A DNA stretch of 64,000 nucleotides from Dehalococcoidia bacterium (GTDB lineage Bacteria; Chloroflexota; Dehalococcoidia; Dehalococcoidales; JAUWYK01): assembly GCA_030615865.1 (NCBI GenBank), contig JAUWYK010000002.1:1-64000 (forward strand), read 5' to 3'. The notes beneath the pieces were generated by a model. It had not been told where the DNA came from. It saw only the letters and a list, made by a program, of their open reading frames with translations, and did not search any database. The translations under genes were made by a program, and so were the position numbers. Shown one piece after another: positions 7,519 to 15,293 of the stretch; the first letter of the stretch is position 1; every line of letters starts with the position of its first letter.

Positions 7519-8010
7519 GTGTTAGGCAAATTTGAAAAGTTTAATCGTCGGTTAAGTGGCTGGTTTGAGTGGATAGGGATGGCTGGGCTGCTGCTGATGA
7601 TGTCTATCACTATTATCGATGTGGCGGGGCAAAAGCTTTTTCTGTTGCCTATCCTTGGTGCCATTGACATCGTGATGCTTTCCCAGATAGTGGCAATTGC
7701 TTTTGCTGCTGCCTTCACGCTAATTATTGGCAGGCATGTCCGAGTAGAATTTTTTGTCGCCAGACTGCCTCGGCGTGCCCAGGCAGTTATCAACAGCATT
7801 GTTCTTCTTCTTGTATTAGGACTTTTCATTCTGATTATTTGGCGACTTTGTGTGCTTGGTTATTCCTTTCAAACCACAGGCGAGTATAGCGCAACTGCCC
7901 GCATACCCTATTATCCTTTCGCTTACGGGATTGCCCTTGCCAGTATCCCAGTGTGTTTGGTGCTTTTACGAGAGTTTCTTAGCTCGCTAACCAGGGTGGT
8001 AAAAGAATGA
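7519..8010 (+). CDS. dctQ: TRAP transporter small permease (DctQ)
   Basis: 163 residues with four hydrophobic segments near 18-40, 50-75, 90-115 and 128-150, the normal DctQ topology. The motif GRHVRVEFFVARLP in the second loop is typical of the family (GxHIRVE). The start used is the GTG at 7519, ten bases or so after GAGTGAGG. It overlaps dctM by 4 bases. It forms the membrane complex with DctM that takes substrate from the binding protein, driven by a sodium or proton gradient. Confidence 0.9.
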   Translation: MLGKFEKFNRRLSGWFEWIGMAGLLLMMSITIIDVAGQKLFLLPILGAIDIVMLSQIVAIAFAAAFTLIIGRHVRVEFFVARLPRRAQAVINSIVLLLVLGLFILIIWRLCVLGYSFQTTGEYSATARIPYYPFAYGIALASIPVCLVLLREFLSSLTRVVKE

Positions 8011-9311
8011 GCCCGGCTATCATAGGCATCATTGGCATTGGCGTTCTTCTCCTCATGTTTCTCCTCAGAATGCCGGTCGCTTTCGCTATGGCCCTAGTCG
8101 GACTTGCTGGTTTTGCTTACTTAACCACCCCAGAAGCGGCACTTGGTCTTCTAGCCCGTGATATCTTCGACTATTTTTCCTCTCACCCGTTAAGTGTTAT
8201 CCCAATGTTTATCCTCATGGGTTCCTTCGCCTTCGCTGCCGGAATTAGTAAAAGGCTTTACGCCACGGCCTATACCTGGATAGGGCAGCTACGTGGAGGG
8301 CTGACCATGGCTACCGTGCTCGCCTGTGCCGGTTTTGCTGCTATATGTGGGTCGAGCACAGCTACTGCGGCGACAATGGGCAAGATAGCGCTTCCGGAGA
8401 TGAAGAAGTATAACTACGATGACACACTAGCCACTGGTACTGTTGCTGCTGCCGGCACGCTTGGCATCCTTATCCCACCGAGCACTGTCCTCATTGTCTA
8501 CGGGTTCCTGACCGAGGAGTCCATAGGCAAACTTTTTGTCGCCGGGATATTGCCGGGGATACTTCTTAGCCTATTTTTTGTGTTAACGGTTGCTCTTATT
8601 TGCCTGCGCAATCCTGCCCTCGGTCCCCCTGGAGCTCCAACCAGATGGAGAGAGAAGCTAGGAGCGCTTACCGGATTTATTGAGACCATAATTCTATTCC
8701 TTTTGGCCATCGGGGGGTTATTTCTCGGCTGGTTCAGCCCCACTCAGGCGGGGGCGATTGGAGCCGGCGGTGCTTTGGTCATCGGCTTAGCCAGACGAGA
8801 GCTTAGCTGGCGAACATTTTTAGAGGCCAGTAAGGATGGCTTGCGAACATCTTGTATGGTTATATTCATTATCACCGGGGCGGTAATCTTTGGTCACTTC
8901 ATGGCGGTATCTAGGATACCCTTTATGTTGGCTGACTGGGTAGAGGGGCTTCCTCTACCGCCAATGGCTATTTTGGGGGTCATAGTTTTCATATTTTTCA
9001 TAGGCGGCTTCTTTATGGATTCTATGGCTCTAATCGTGCTACTTATCCCCATCCTCTTCCCAGTAGTTATCGGCCTTGGCTTTGACCTGATATGGTTTGG
9101 GGTCATAGTTGTACTAGTAGCTGAGATGGGGGTAATCACCCCGCCGGTAGGGGTAAATGTATTTGTAATTAAGGGGATTGCTCCAGATATACCCATTGAG
9201 ACTATCTTTAAGGGGATATTCCCCTTCCTTGGTGCATTGATTATTTGTACCATTATACTAATCGTTTTCCCTCAGATTGCTACCTTTTTGCCTGGCTTTG
9301 CCCGCTATTAG
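8007..9311 (+). CDS. dctM: TRAP transporter large permease (DctM)
   Basis: 434 residues, normal for DctM, with 11-12 hydrophobic segments. Family landmarks include RMPVAFAMALVG, SHPLSVIPMFILMGSFAF, CGSSTATAATMGKIALPEM, a PPST segment in the middle and PPVGVNVFVIKGIAPD near the C-terminus. The start overlaps dctQ (ATGA). It is the translocating subunit. Its C-terminal third is nearly the same as that of the DctM at 59818-61122, so the two operons are paralogous. Confidence 0.93.
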   Translation: MSPAIIGIIGIGVLLLMFLLRMPVAFAMALVGLAGFAYLTTPEAALGLLARDIFDYFSSHPLSVIPMFILMGSFAFAAGISKRLYATAYTWIGQLRGGLTMATVLACAGFAAICGSSTATAATMGKIALPEMKKYNYDDTLATGTVAAAGTLGILIPPSTVLIVYGFLTEESIGKLFVAGILPGILLSLFFVLTVALICLRNPALGPPGAPTRWREKLGALTGFIETIILFLLAIGGLFLGWFSPTQAGAIGAGGALVIGLARRELSWRTFLEASKDGLRTSCMVIFIITGAVIFGHFMAVSRIPFMLADWVEGLPLPPMAILGVIVFIFFIGGFFMDSMALIVLLIPILFPVVIGLGFDLIWFGVIVVLVAEMGVITPPVGVNVFVIKGIAPDIPIETIFKGIFPFLGALIICTIILIVFPQIATFLPGFARY

Positions 9312-9530
9312 GACTAACCAACGTTATCCCCGACACCTAAATGTTCAAAGAGAAAAGGTACATCTTTAGGCAGGTTATATATCTTACCCGGCTGCGTAAC
9401 CTGGAGCTTTGTCAACAGGCTAGAAAGGCAAGCGAGGAGAAACGGGGAAAACAAGCAAGTCAGGTATTAGTATCTATTGACATTGTGGAGGCAATAGTTT
9501 ATTGTCATACTCAAAAAGGGAGGTAGACCA

Positions 9531-9671
9531 ATGCAAGCATATTGTGTGAAATGCCGCACCAAAAGGGAGATGAAGGATACTAAGAGTATAATCATGAAAA
9601 ATGGTAGGCCGGCAACTCAGGGGATATGCCCCGTGTGTGGCACCAAGATGTTTCGGATAGGCAAAAGTTAA
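9531..9671 (+). CDS. DUF5679 mini zinc-ribbon protein
   Basis: 46 codons from an ATG preceded by GGGAGGT at 9519-9525. The product begins MQAYCVKCRTKREMKD and ends CPVCGTKMFRIGKS, with CVKC (5-8) and CPVC (33-36) as zinc ligands. The whole pattern matches DUF5679, a short single-domain family seen in Chloroflexi and some Actinobacteria. The function is unknown; the family may be linked to ribosomes or topoisomerase-like zinc fingers, which is speculation. It stands between the TRAP operon and the molybdopterin oxidoreductase. Confidence 0.8.
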   Translation: MQAYCVKCRTKREMKDTKSIIMKNGRPATQGICPVCGTKMFRIGKS

Positions 9672-9910
9672 GGCTTATATCCCAGGTATCAAGATTAGTG
9701 GGAAGGCTAGGTATCAGCATGCTGAGGATGCCGAGTCTTCCCTTTCTATCTCCTCAACCCAATCTCTTGCTTTCATTCTGCGTGCCAAGATTGATTGCCC
9801 ATAAAATGGTTGTTGAGATTTCACTCAAAAATCGCCAAGGTAATAATTTTGGAGTATAGTAGCTAGGGCAAGCATTCTGCCTCTAGCAAAGTTCTACATG
9901 GAGGTTACTA
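9672..9910 (+). promoter_or_regulatory. Leader region of the molybdopterin oxidoreductase operon
   Basis: No gene is seen here. A weak promoter match (TCGCCA 9832-9837, 17 bases, TATAGT 9855-9860) precedes a hairpin formed by GCTAGGGCA (9862-9870) and TGCCTCTAGC (9878-9887). The ribosome site GGAGG follows at about 9900. Confidence 0.35.
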
Positions 9911-12406
9911 ATGAAACCATTAAAGAATCCCAGCAATGAAGGAAAGTGGGTTCATAGTGCGTGTGCTATGTGCATAGGGGCTCCGATGAAAGTCAGAGTA
10001 AGGAATGGGAAGGTAGTAGAAGTTAAAGGGGAGAACATTCAGGATTGGGATGGAAAAGTGTGCGGAAAGGCTATTTCAGGGATTGGCGATAGGGTCTACT
10101 CACCAAACAGAATACTTTATCCGCTTAAAAGAGTTGGTGAAAGGGGGGAAGGAAAATTCGTAAGGTGCAGTTGGGAGGAAGTTATTAACGCAGTGGCGGC
10201 AAAGCTTAAAGAGTATATTGATGCCGGGCACCCAGAGTACTTTGAAATCTGGTGGGGGTGCCCATACCAGCAAGATAACGTTCCCTTTTTATATTATTGG
10301 AGCACAGTGGTAAAGTCGGGGATATCCTACTTACATGGTCAAATGTGCTTCGGAGACAATGCCGTTGAGAAAGCGGTAACCTTTGGTGAAAATCACGCAT
10401 TTGCCCCTAGGCCTGGAATAGCTGACTGGACTCGCACGAAATATGCAGTTGTAGCCGGACAAAACTTCCCCGGTACAGGGACAAATAATGGCGCAGCTTG
10501 TAATGTACCTCTATATCCCATAGCTAACAAAGCTAAGGAAAATGGATGTAAATTTACCATTATTGACCCCAAGTTAGGGGATTCGGCACCTTGGTGTGGT
10601 GAGTGGATACCCATTAAGCCGGGGACGGACACTACTTTTGCGCTTAGTATAGCCAATGTATTGATAAAAGAAGAACTGTATGATGAGGACTTCCTGCTTA
10701 AGTATACAAATGCCTGCCAGTTGATTAGAGGGGACAATGGCTTGGCGTTGAAGGATAGAGAAGGACGTTACTTGGTTTGGGATGCTGTGACTAATACAGT
10801 TAAACCTATACCTGAAACAGGCAAGGGCGATGGCTTGACATTAGGTCTAGGCAAAACATTTGAAGCCAGGATAGACGGCAAAACAGTTGAATGCCAAACA
10901 GCTTTTCAAATGTTAGCCGAAGAGGCTGAGAAATACACTGCTGAAATTCCATATCCAATGGAGAAGGTAGCTGAGATAGCGAGAAAACTGGGCAGCAACA
11001 AGCCGTCCGTTGTTTTCTATCCGGGCTTTACCTCAGGAAGATACCCAAATTGGTTCCAAACACTTAGAGCCTATAGTGTAGTAAACCTGCTCCTAGGCAA
11101 TTTTGATGAACCTGGGGGCTTTTACTTCCTAAAGCATGGGTTTGATTTGGGGAATGGATGGCCTGAGCCTCCAGAAGTCCCCGAATATCGCCAAGGGCTT
11201 GAGCTGGCTCCGGCACCTTGGGGAAATCAAATGTCGATTAAAACTATTGACAAGGCGCCGTGCTATAAAGAGCCCAGAGAATTTCACCCAGCGACACAAG
11301 CCCTGCCATGGCTTCATTTTGATGCCATTGAGCAAGGAAAGGTCAAAGCAGTGCTGTCATCGGCGGAGAACGCAGCTATTACCCAGTCTAACTCCAAGTG
11401 GGTTGATGAATGTCTCAAGAAATTGGACCTTATAATTGTCGGCGAACAATTGCCCAAGGAGTTTGTCGACTTAGCTGACTATGTGATTCCAGAGGCATCA
11501 TACTTAGAAAGGTATCACCTTTATCAGCATAACATTACTAGCACAGATGATAAAGAGCGCGCCATTCTGTATATGAGAGCAGCAGCAATACCGCCACAAG
11601 GCAACTCTAAGCCGTTGAGCTGGTTTCTGGTAGAAGTGGCTAAGAAAGTGGGACTAGGGGAGTACTTCGAGAAATTAGACTTAGACTACGAGTGGTGGGA
11701 TAGAATGCTAAAAAAGGCAGGTCTCTATCCTAAACTAACTGCCGAGAAACTAATTGAAGACGGGCCATATACTGAAGACTATCCTCTTGAGTACAACATT
11801 CTCTTTAAACCTATTACCACTCGTAGCCGGCGCTTTGAGATTTATTCTAACGAACTAGCCGAAGAGTGCTATTATAATCCAGAATCGAGATGGCAGGGTA
11901 ACCAGCACGTGTATCCGCTACCAACTCATGTTCCGATAGCTGAACCAAAGGGTGACGATGAATTTTACCTGATATGTGGTAAAGCAACCTGGCATCAGAA
12001 AAGCGCTACGCAAAATAATCGCTATCTAATGGAAGACGCCATCGAGGGAGATTGTAAGTACACGGCTATTTACATTAATGCTGACAGAGCTAGGAAGCTC
12101 GGTATAAATGATGGCGATTTAGTTGAAGTTGAATGTATAGGCCCGACCAACAAAGATGACCCATGCATTTACAATGGAGCAGCAATCGGCGTCAGGGAAA
12201 GGGGTAGAGTAAAAGTAACAGAAGGGCTACACCCCAGCGCGGCATGGGTCTATTTTGCCGCTGGTCATAAGTCGAAGTCAATACTGCCTAAGTCTAGAGA
12301 GGGGATTACCATGAACTGGCTTGTGCCGTCTAGCGTTTCACCTTACGCCGCTGGACTCGGAAAGAACTACTCTATTGTTAGGATACGTAATAGGTGGGAG
12401 GGCTGA
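9911..12406 (+). CDS. molybdopterin oxidoreductase, DMSO-reductase superfamily
   Basis: 831 residues with no Tat signal, so probably cytoplasmic. The N-terminal FeS domain has C18-A-M-C21 and a later C51, but the third cysteine of the usual CxxCxxxC is absent (IGAPM follows C21). The catalytic domain has YLHGQMC146FGDN, with C146 the likely Mo/W ligand, then a Rossmann-like part (FTIIDPKLGDSAPW, IPIKPGTDT) and a C-terminal cap (DRARKLGINDGDLVEVE). The next gene codes for a four-cluster FeS subunit, giving an AB enzyme without a visible membrane anchor. Families with this layout include polysulfide, thiosulfate and arsenate reductases and transhydroxylases; the substrate is not assignable. Proximity to a TRAP operon hints at an organic-acid or aromatic substrate, which is only inference. 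Confidence 0.85.
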   Translation: MKPLKNPSNEGKWVHSACAMCIGAPMKVRVRNGKVVEVKGENIQDWDGKVCGKAISGIGDRVYSPNRILYPLKRVGERGEGKFVRCSWEEVINAVAAKLKEYIDAGHPEYFEIWWGCPYQQDNVPFLYYWSTVVKSGISYLHGQMCFGDNAVEKAVTFGENHAFAPRPGIADWTRTKYAVVAGQNFPGTGTNNGAACNVPLYPIANKAKENGCKFTIIDPKLGDSAPWCGEWIPIKPGTDTTFALSIANVLIKEELYDEDFLLKYTNACQLIRGDNGLALKDREGRYLVWDAVTNTVKPIPETGKGDGLTLGLGKTFEARIDGKTVECQTAFQMLAEEAEKYTAEIPYPMEKVAEIARKLGSNKPSVVFYPGFTSGRYPNWFQTLRAYSVVNLLLGNFDEPGGFYFLKHGFDLGNGWPEPPEVPEYRQGLELAPAPWGNQMSIKTIDKAPCYKEPREFHPATQALPWLHFDAIEQGKVKAVLSSAENAAITQSNSKWVDECLKKLDLIIVGEQLPKEFVDLADYVIPEASYLERYHLYQHNITSTDDKERAILYMRAAAIPPQGNSKPLSWFLVEVAKKVGLGEYFEKLDLDYEWWDRMLKKAGLYPKLTAEKLIEDGPYTEDYPLEYNILFKPITTRSRRFEIYSNELAEECYYNPESRWQGNQHVYPLPTHVPIAEPKGDDEFYLICGKATWHQKSATQNNRYLMEDAIEGDCKYTAIYINADRARKLGINDGDLVEVECIGPTNKDDPCIYNGAAIGVRERGRVKVTEGLHPSAAWVYFAAGHKSKSILPKSREGITMNWLVPSSVSPYAAGLGKNYSIVRIRNRWEG

Positions 12407-12411
12407 ACAAA

Positions 12412-13077
12412 ATGGCTAGATATGGCATACTCATAGGTCTAAACCGATGTGTCAGGTGTAGAACTTGCTATGTCGCTTGTAAGCGAGAGCACAATATACT
12501 TGCTCACCCTAGAGACGAAGAACATCCCTATGAATACTACCGGCTTAGATACGTTGAATGGGAGCAGGGGAAGTATCCAGAAGTGAAAAGGGCATTTATT
12601 CCAGTTCACTGCATGCACTGCGAAGACCCAATATGCCTTAAGTTTTGCCCTGTAGACGCAATAACCCAGAGAAACGACGGAATAATTGTCATCGACAAGG
12701 AGCGCTGTAATGGATGTGGAGTGTGTGCTGCCGTATGTCCCTACGGGGCTTTATATATTAGTCCTGATGAGAAAGCGGATGGGTGTGACTTTTGTGCTGA
12801 TAGATTGGATGCGGGGTTAGCGCCAGCATGTGTTGAAATGTGCCCGGCTGGAGCCAGAATCTTTGGTGACCTAGATGATCCTGAAAGCGAAGTTTCCAAA
12901 CTGATTGCCTCGGGTAAGGCAAAACCTCTACTTTTTGCCAGCGTAAAGAATACAAGGGTATATTATATTCCATCGGCGAATGAGCCAGACTGGGATAAAC
13001 TGGCAATTGATGGGGACTTCCTAACCGCTCTGGATAAAAGAAGGAGAGATTTGCCCCCGGTTAAAGGGATACTTTGA
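12412..13077 (+). CDS. four-cluster FeS subunit of the molybdopterin enzyme
   Basis: 221 residues when started at ATG 12412, which has GGGAGG at proper spacing; a GTG at 12394 would add six residues. It overlaps nothing if ATG is used, leaving 5 bases from the catalytic gene stop. Clusters: C13-x2-C16-x2-C19-x3-C23, CMHCEDPICLKFCP, CNGCGVCAAVCP, and CDFC with CVEMCP. This is the DmsB/PsrB/NrfC type that ferries electrons between the catalytic subunit and a quinone or soluble carrier. No membrane subunit gene follows, so the electron partner is unknown. Confidence 0.9.
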   Translation: MARYGILIGLNRCVRCRTCYVACKREHNILAHPRDEEHPYEYYRLRYVEWEQGKYPEVKRAFIPVHCMHCEDPICLKFCPVDAITQRNDGIIVIDKERCNGCGVCAAVCPYGALYISPDEKADGCDFCADRLDAGLAPACVEMCPAGARIFGDLDDPESEVSKLIASGKAKPLLFASVKNTRVYYIPSANEPDWDKLAIDGDFLTALDKRRRDLPPVKGIL

Positions 13078-13093
13078 CAGTGGGCAGGACCTA

Positions 13094-13112
13094 TAAGGAA
13101 AAAGGTTCCTTA
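13094..13112. terminator. Possible terminator between convergent genes
   Basis: TAAGGAA (13094-13100) and TTCCTTA (13106-13112) form a 7-bp stem with a 5-base loop in the 88-base gap between two convergent genes. The flank is AT-rich but lacks a clean T-run. Confidence 0.35.
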
Positions 13113-13165
13113 ATAATATCGCTGGAATGCAAGTACTCTTCGGTGATGAGTTATTCCCTCAGCGC

Positions 13166-14458
13166 TTACTCCCAGGTTCTCTTATCAACAATTGTTTCAT
13201 GCTCTTCGGGGATAGTTCCCTGAGGCACAAAGTCAATCTTATCTGCCTTAACCCGGCATACATTCTGGAACCTGTTATATAGCTCAGTTGCCAATTTGTC
13301 CTTATCTATAGCTTCATCCTTAAGCTCAATATTAAAGGTCATCTCATCCTTATGGGCTTTACGTCCAATTATTATCTGGTATCTTAAAATTTGATCAAGC
13401 TCAGAGAATACCTTTTCTGCTTCCTTAGTAACGACAAACATGCCCCTTACTTTAATGGCATCACTGGTTCTACCTACAATAGCCACTAGTCGGTTTGATG
13501 TCCGACCGCAGGGGCAAGGCTCGGTGGTATAGTAAGACATATCACCGGTGCCATAGCGGATTAGACCCCAGGTTTTATTAAGCAACGGGGTTACCACGAT
13601 TTCGCCAATCTCTCCAGACCCTAGCTGTTTTCCTGTCTGGTGGTCAACTATTTCTATTATGTATTCATCCATAAAATGCATACCTGATTTTCGGTTACAT
13701 TCATAGGCAAGAGCTCCACCTAGCTCAGTAACAGCGTAGGTTTGCGCCGTAGAAATCCCGTAATCTTCCTCAAAGCTTTTCCTTAGAGATGGGGCAAGCA
13801 TTTCACCGGTAAACCATGCCTTGCGCATGGCGAAGCCACGCCGGAAGTCATAGCCCATTTCTTCAGCCCGTTTGATAAGCGTCATCAGGAAACTGGGAGT
13901 TCCAACAAATCCGGTAGCCTGCAAATCATGCATGGTTTGGACCTGGATGTCAGTATTCCCCACACCCATAGGTATAGGTGTAGCCTCACAATCCCTTATG
14001 GCTTCCTGAAATAGAATGCCAGCAGGAGACATGTGATAGGTGAATGAGCTTATCACTATATCTCCCTTTCTAAACCCGGCAGCATAGAATGATTTGGCAA
14101 ACCACCTAATGTTCTCGGTATGCAGTGGCTCGTAGATTGGACCAGGGGCAATAAAGACCCGGTCAACATCCTCAGTGGGGATAGTTAAAAAACCACCGTA
14201 AGGTGGCTTTGATTTCTGTAGCTCTATAAGCTCAGCCTTTCTGGTGATGGGAAGCTTTTCCAAGTCTTTTAGCCTACGAATCTGGGACGGGTTAACCCCA
14301 GCTCTGTCCATAATTTCCTTTGCCGATGGGGCATGATGGTAGGCATAGTCAATAGTCTCAGCTAACTTCTGGTTAAGATACCCTTCCCTCTTCCCGACAG
14401 GCATTATTTCCAGGTCATCAAAAAAATCACCCCGCTTAGCTTCTGGCATTATAGCCAC
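13166..14458 (-). CDS. PaaK-like phenylacetate-CoA ligase family protein
   Basis: 430 residues, typical for PaaK. Matches include LEKLPITRKAEL, GTPSFLMTLIKRAEEMG, WFTGEMLAPSLRK, YAVTELGGALAYEC, GSGEIGEIVVTPL, IRYGTGDMSYY, C-P-C-G and the C-terminal VGRTSDAIKVRGMFV. The ATP phosphate loop, normally SSGTTGKPT, is replaced by IAPGPIYEP in the equivalent place, so adenylation may be altered or lost. It overlaps livF by 10 bases and ends the ABC transporter operon, suggesting activation of an imported aromatic or branched acid to its CoA ester. If inactive it might bind CoA or a ligand only. Substrate unknown. Confidence 0.82.
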   Translation of the reverse strand: MAIMPEAKRGDFFDDLEIMPVGKREGYLNQKLAETIDYAYHHAPSAKEIMDRAGVNPSQIRRLKDLEKLPITRKAELIELQKSKPPYGGFLTIPTEDVDRVFIAPGPIYEPLHTENIRWFAKSFYAAGFRKGDIVISSFTYHMSPAGILFQEAIRDCEATPIPMGVGNTDIQVQTMHDLQATGFVGTPSFLMTLIKRAEEMGYDFRRGFAMRKAWFTGEMLAPSLRKSFEEDYGISTAQTYAVTELGGALAYECNRKSGMHFMDEYIIEIVDHQTGKQLGSGEIGEIVVTPLLNKTWGLIRYGTGDMSYYTTEPCPCGRTSNRLVAIVGRTSDAIKVRGMFVVTKEAEKVFSELDQILRYQIIIGRKAHKDEMTFNIELKDEAIDKDKLATELYNRFQNVCRVKADKIDFVPQGTIPEEHETIVDKRTWE

Positions 14459-15240
14459 CTCTTTCTTCTCTTATAGTGCTTAATCTCACGGTAGCTCTTC
14501 TTGGTACCGACTGCCGATAGCCCCATGTAAAACTCCTTCACATCCTCGTTATCCCTGAGAAATTCGGCGGTGCCATCGAGAACCACCCGACCATTTTCCA
14601 TAACATAGCCATAGTCGGCAACGGCAAGGGCGATTCTGACGTTTTGCTCAACGAGAAGGATGGATGTTTTCATTTCCTTGTTAAATCGGTTTATGATGTT
14701 ATAAATTTCTTCGACCAGCATCGGTGCCAGACCTAGTGATGGCTCATCCAGCAGCATCAGCTTGGGGGCTGCCATCATTGCCCGCCCTATTACTAGCATT
14801 TGTTGTTCGCCTCCGGAGAGGTAGCCACCAATATTATGCCGAACGTCCTTAAGCCGAGGAAAGTAGTGGTAAACCATTTCCAGGTCTTTCTTGACTGCTG
14901 CCCGGTCTTTACGGTAATGGGCACCAACCACCATATTTTCTTCAGCGGTCAGATGCCCGAAGACCCTTCGTCCCTCCAGTGCCTGAATAATACCCAGCTT
15001 AGCTATATCCTGGGCAGGCTTTCTATCTATTCTCTCACCATTCCAGTCAATGCTACCATCGGTTACCTCTCCCTCCTCAACATGTAACAGACCGGATACT
15101 GCCTTGAGGGTAGTCGTTTTACCGGCGCCATTAGCCCCTAAGAGAGCAATAATAGCCCCATCTCCGACCTCCATGGAGACGCCATGCAGTACCCGTATCA
15201 CATTGAGGTAGGTAACCTCAATGTTATTCAGCCTGAGCAT
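14449..15240 (-). CDS. livF: branched-chain amino acid-type ABC transporter ATPase LivF
   Basis: 263 residues with Walker A GANGAGKTT, the LSGGEQQ signature, Walker B MLLLDEPSLGL and an H-loop region (LLVEQNV). ALEGRRVFGHLTAEENM is typical of LivF. A hairpin separates it from the upstream binding-protein gene. The C-terminal extension (SYREIKHYKRRKRW) is rich in basic residues. It works with LivG (21032-21850) on the opposite strand as the ATPase pair for LivHM. Confidence 0.92.
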   Translation of the reverse strand: MLRLNNIEVTYLNVIRVLHGVSMEVGDGAIIALLGANGAGKTTTLKAVSGLLHVEEGEVTDGSIDWNGERIDRKPAQDIAKLGIIQALEGRRVFGHLTAEENMVVGAHYRKDRAAVKKDLEMVYHYFPRLKDVRHNIGGYLSGGEQQMLVIGRAMMAAPKLMLLDEPSLGLAPMLVEEIYNIINRFNKEMKTSILLVEQNVRIALAVADYGYVMENGRVVLDGTAEFLRDNEDVKEFYMGLSAVGTKKSYREIKHYKRRKRWL

Positions 15241-15253
15241 ATTTAACCTCTCC

Positions 15254-15283
15254 GTAGGAGCCCCGCAGGAGCGGGGCTCCTAC
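15254..15283. promoter_or_regulatory. Perfect GC-rich hairpin between binding protein and livF
   Basis: GTAGGAGCCCCGC (15254-15266), loop AGGA, then its exact complement (15271-15283). It begins 11 bases after the binding-protein stop codon. It probably stabilises the upstream message and limits expression of livF and the ligase. Confidence 0.7.
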
Positions 15284-15293
15284 CCATTGTTAT

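Noticed and set aside
9341..9526. A 61-codon frame after dctM
   Set aside because: No ribosome site, no family, and irregular composition; the real gene here is the DUF5679 frame at 9531.
9626..9859. A 77-codon frame overlapping the DUF5679 gene
   Set aside because: It overlaps a recognised family gene in another frame and has no start signals.
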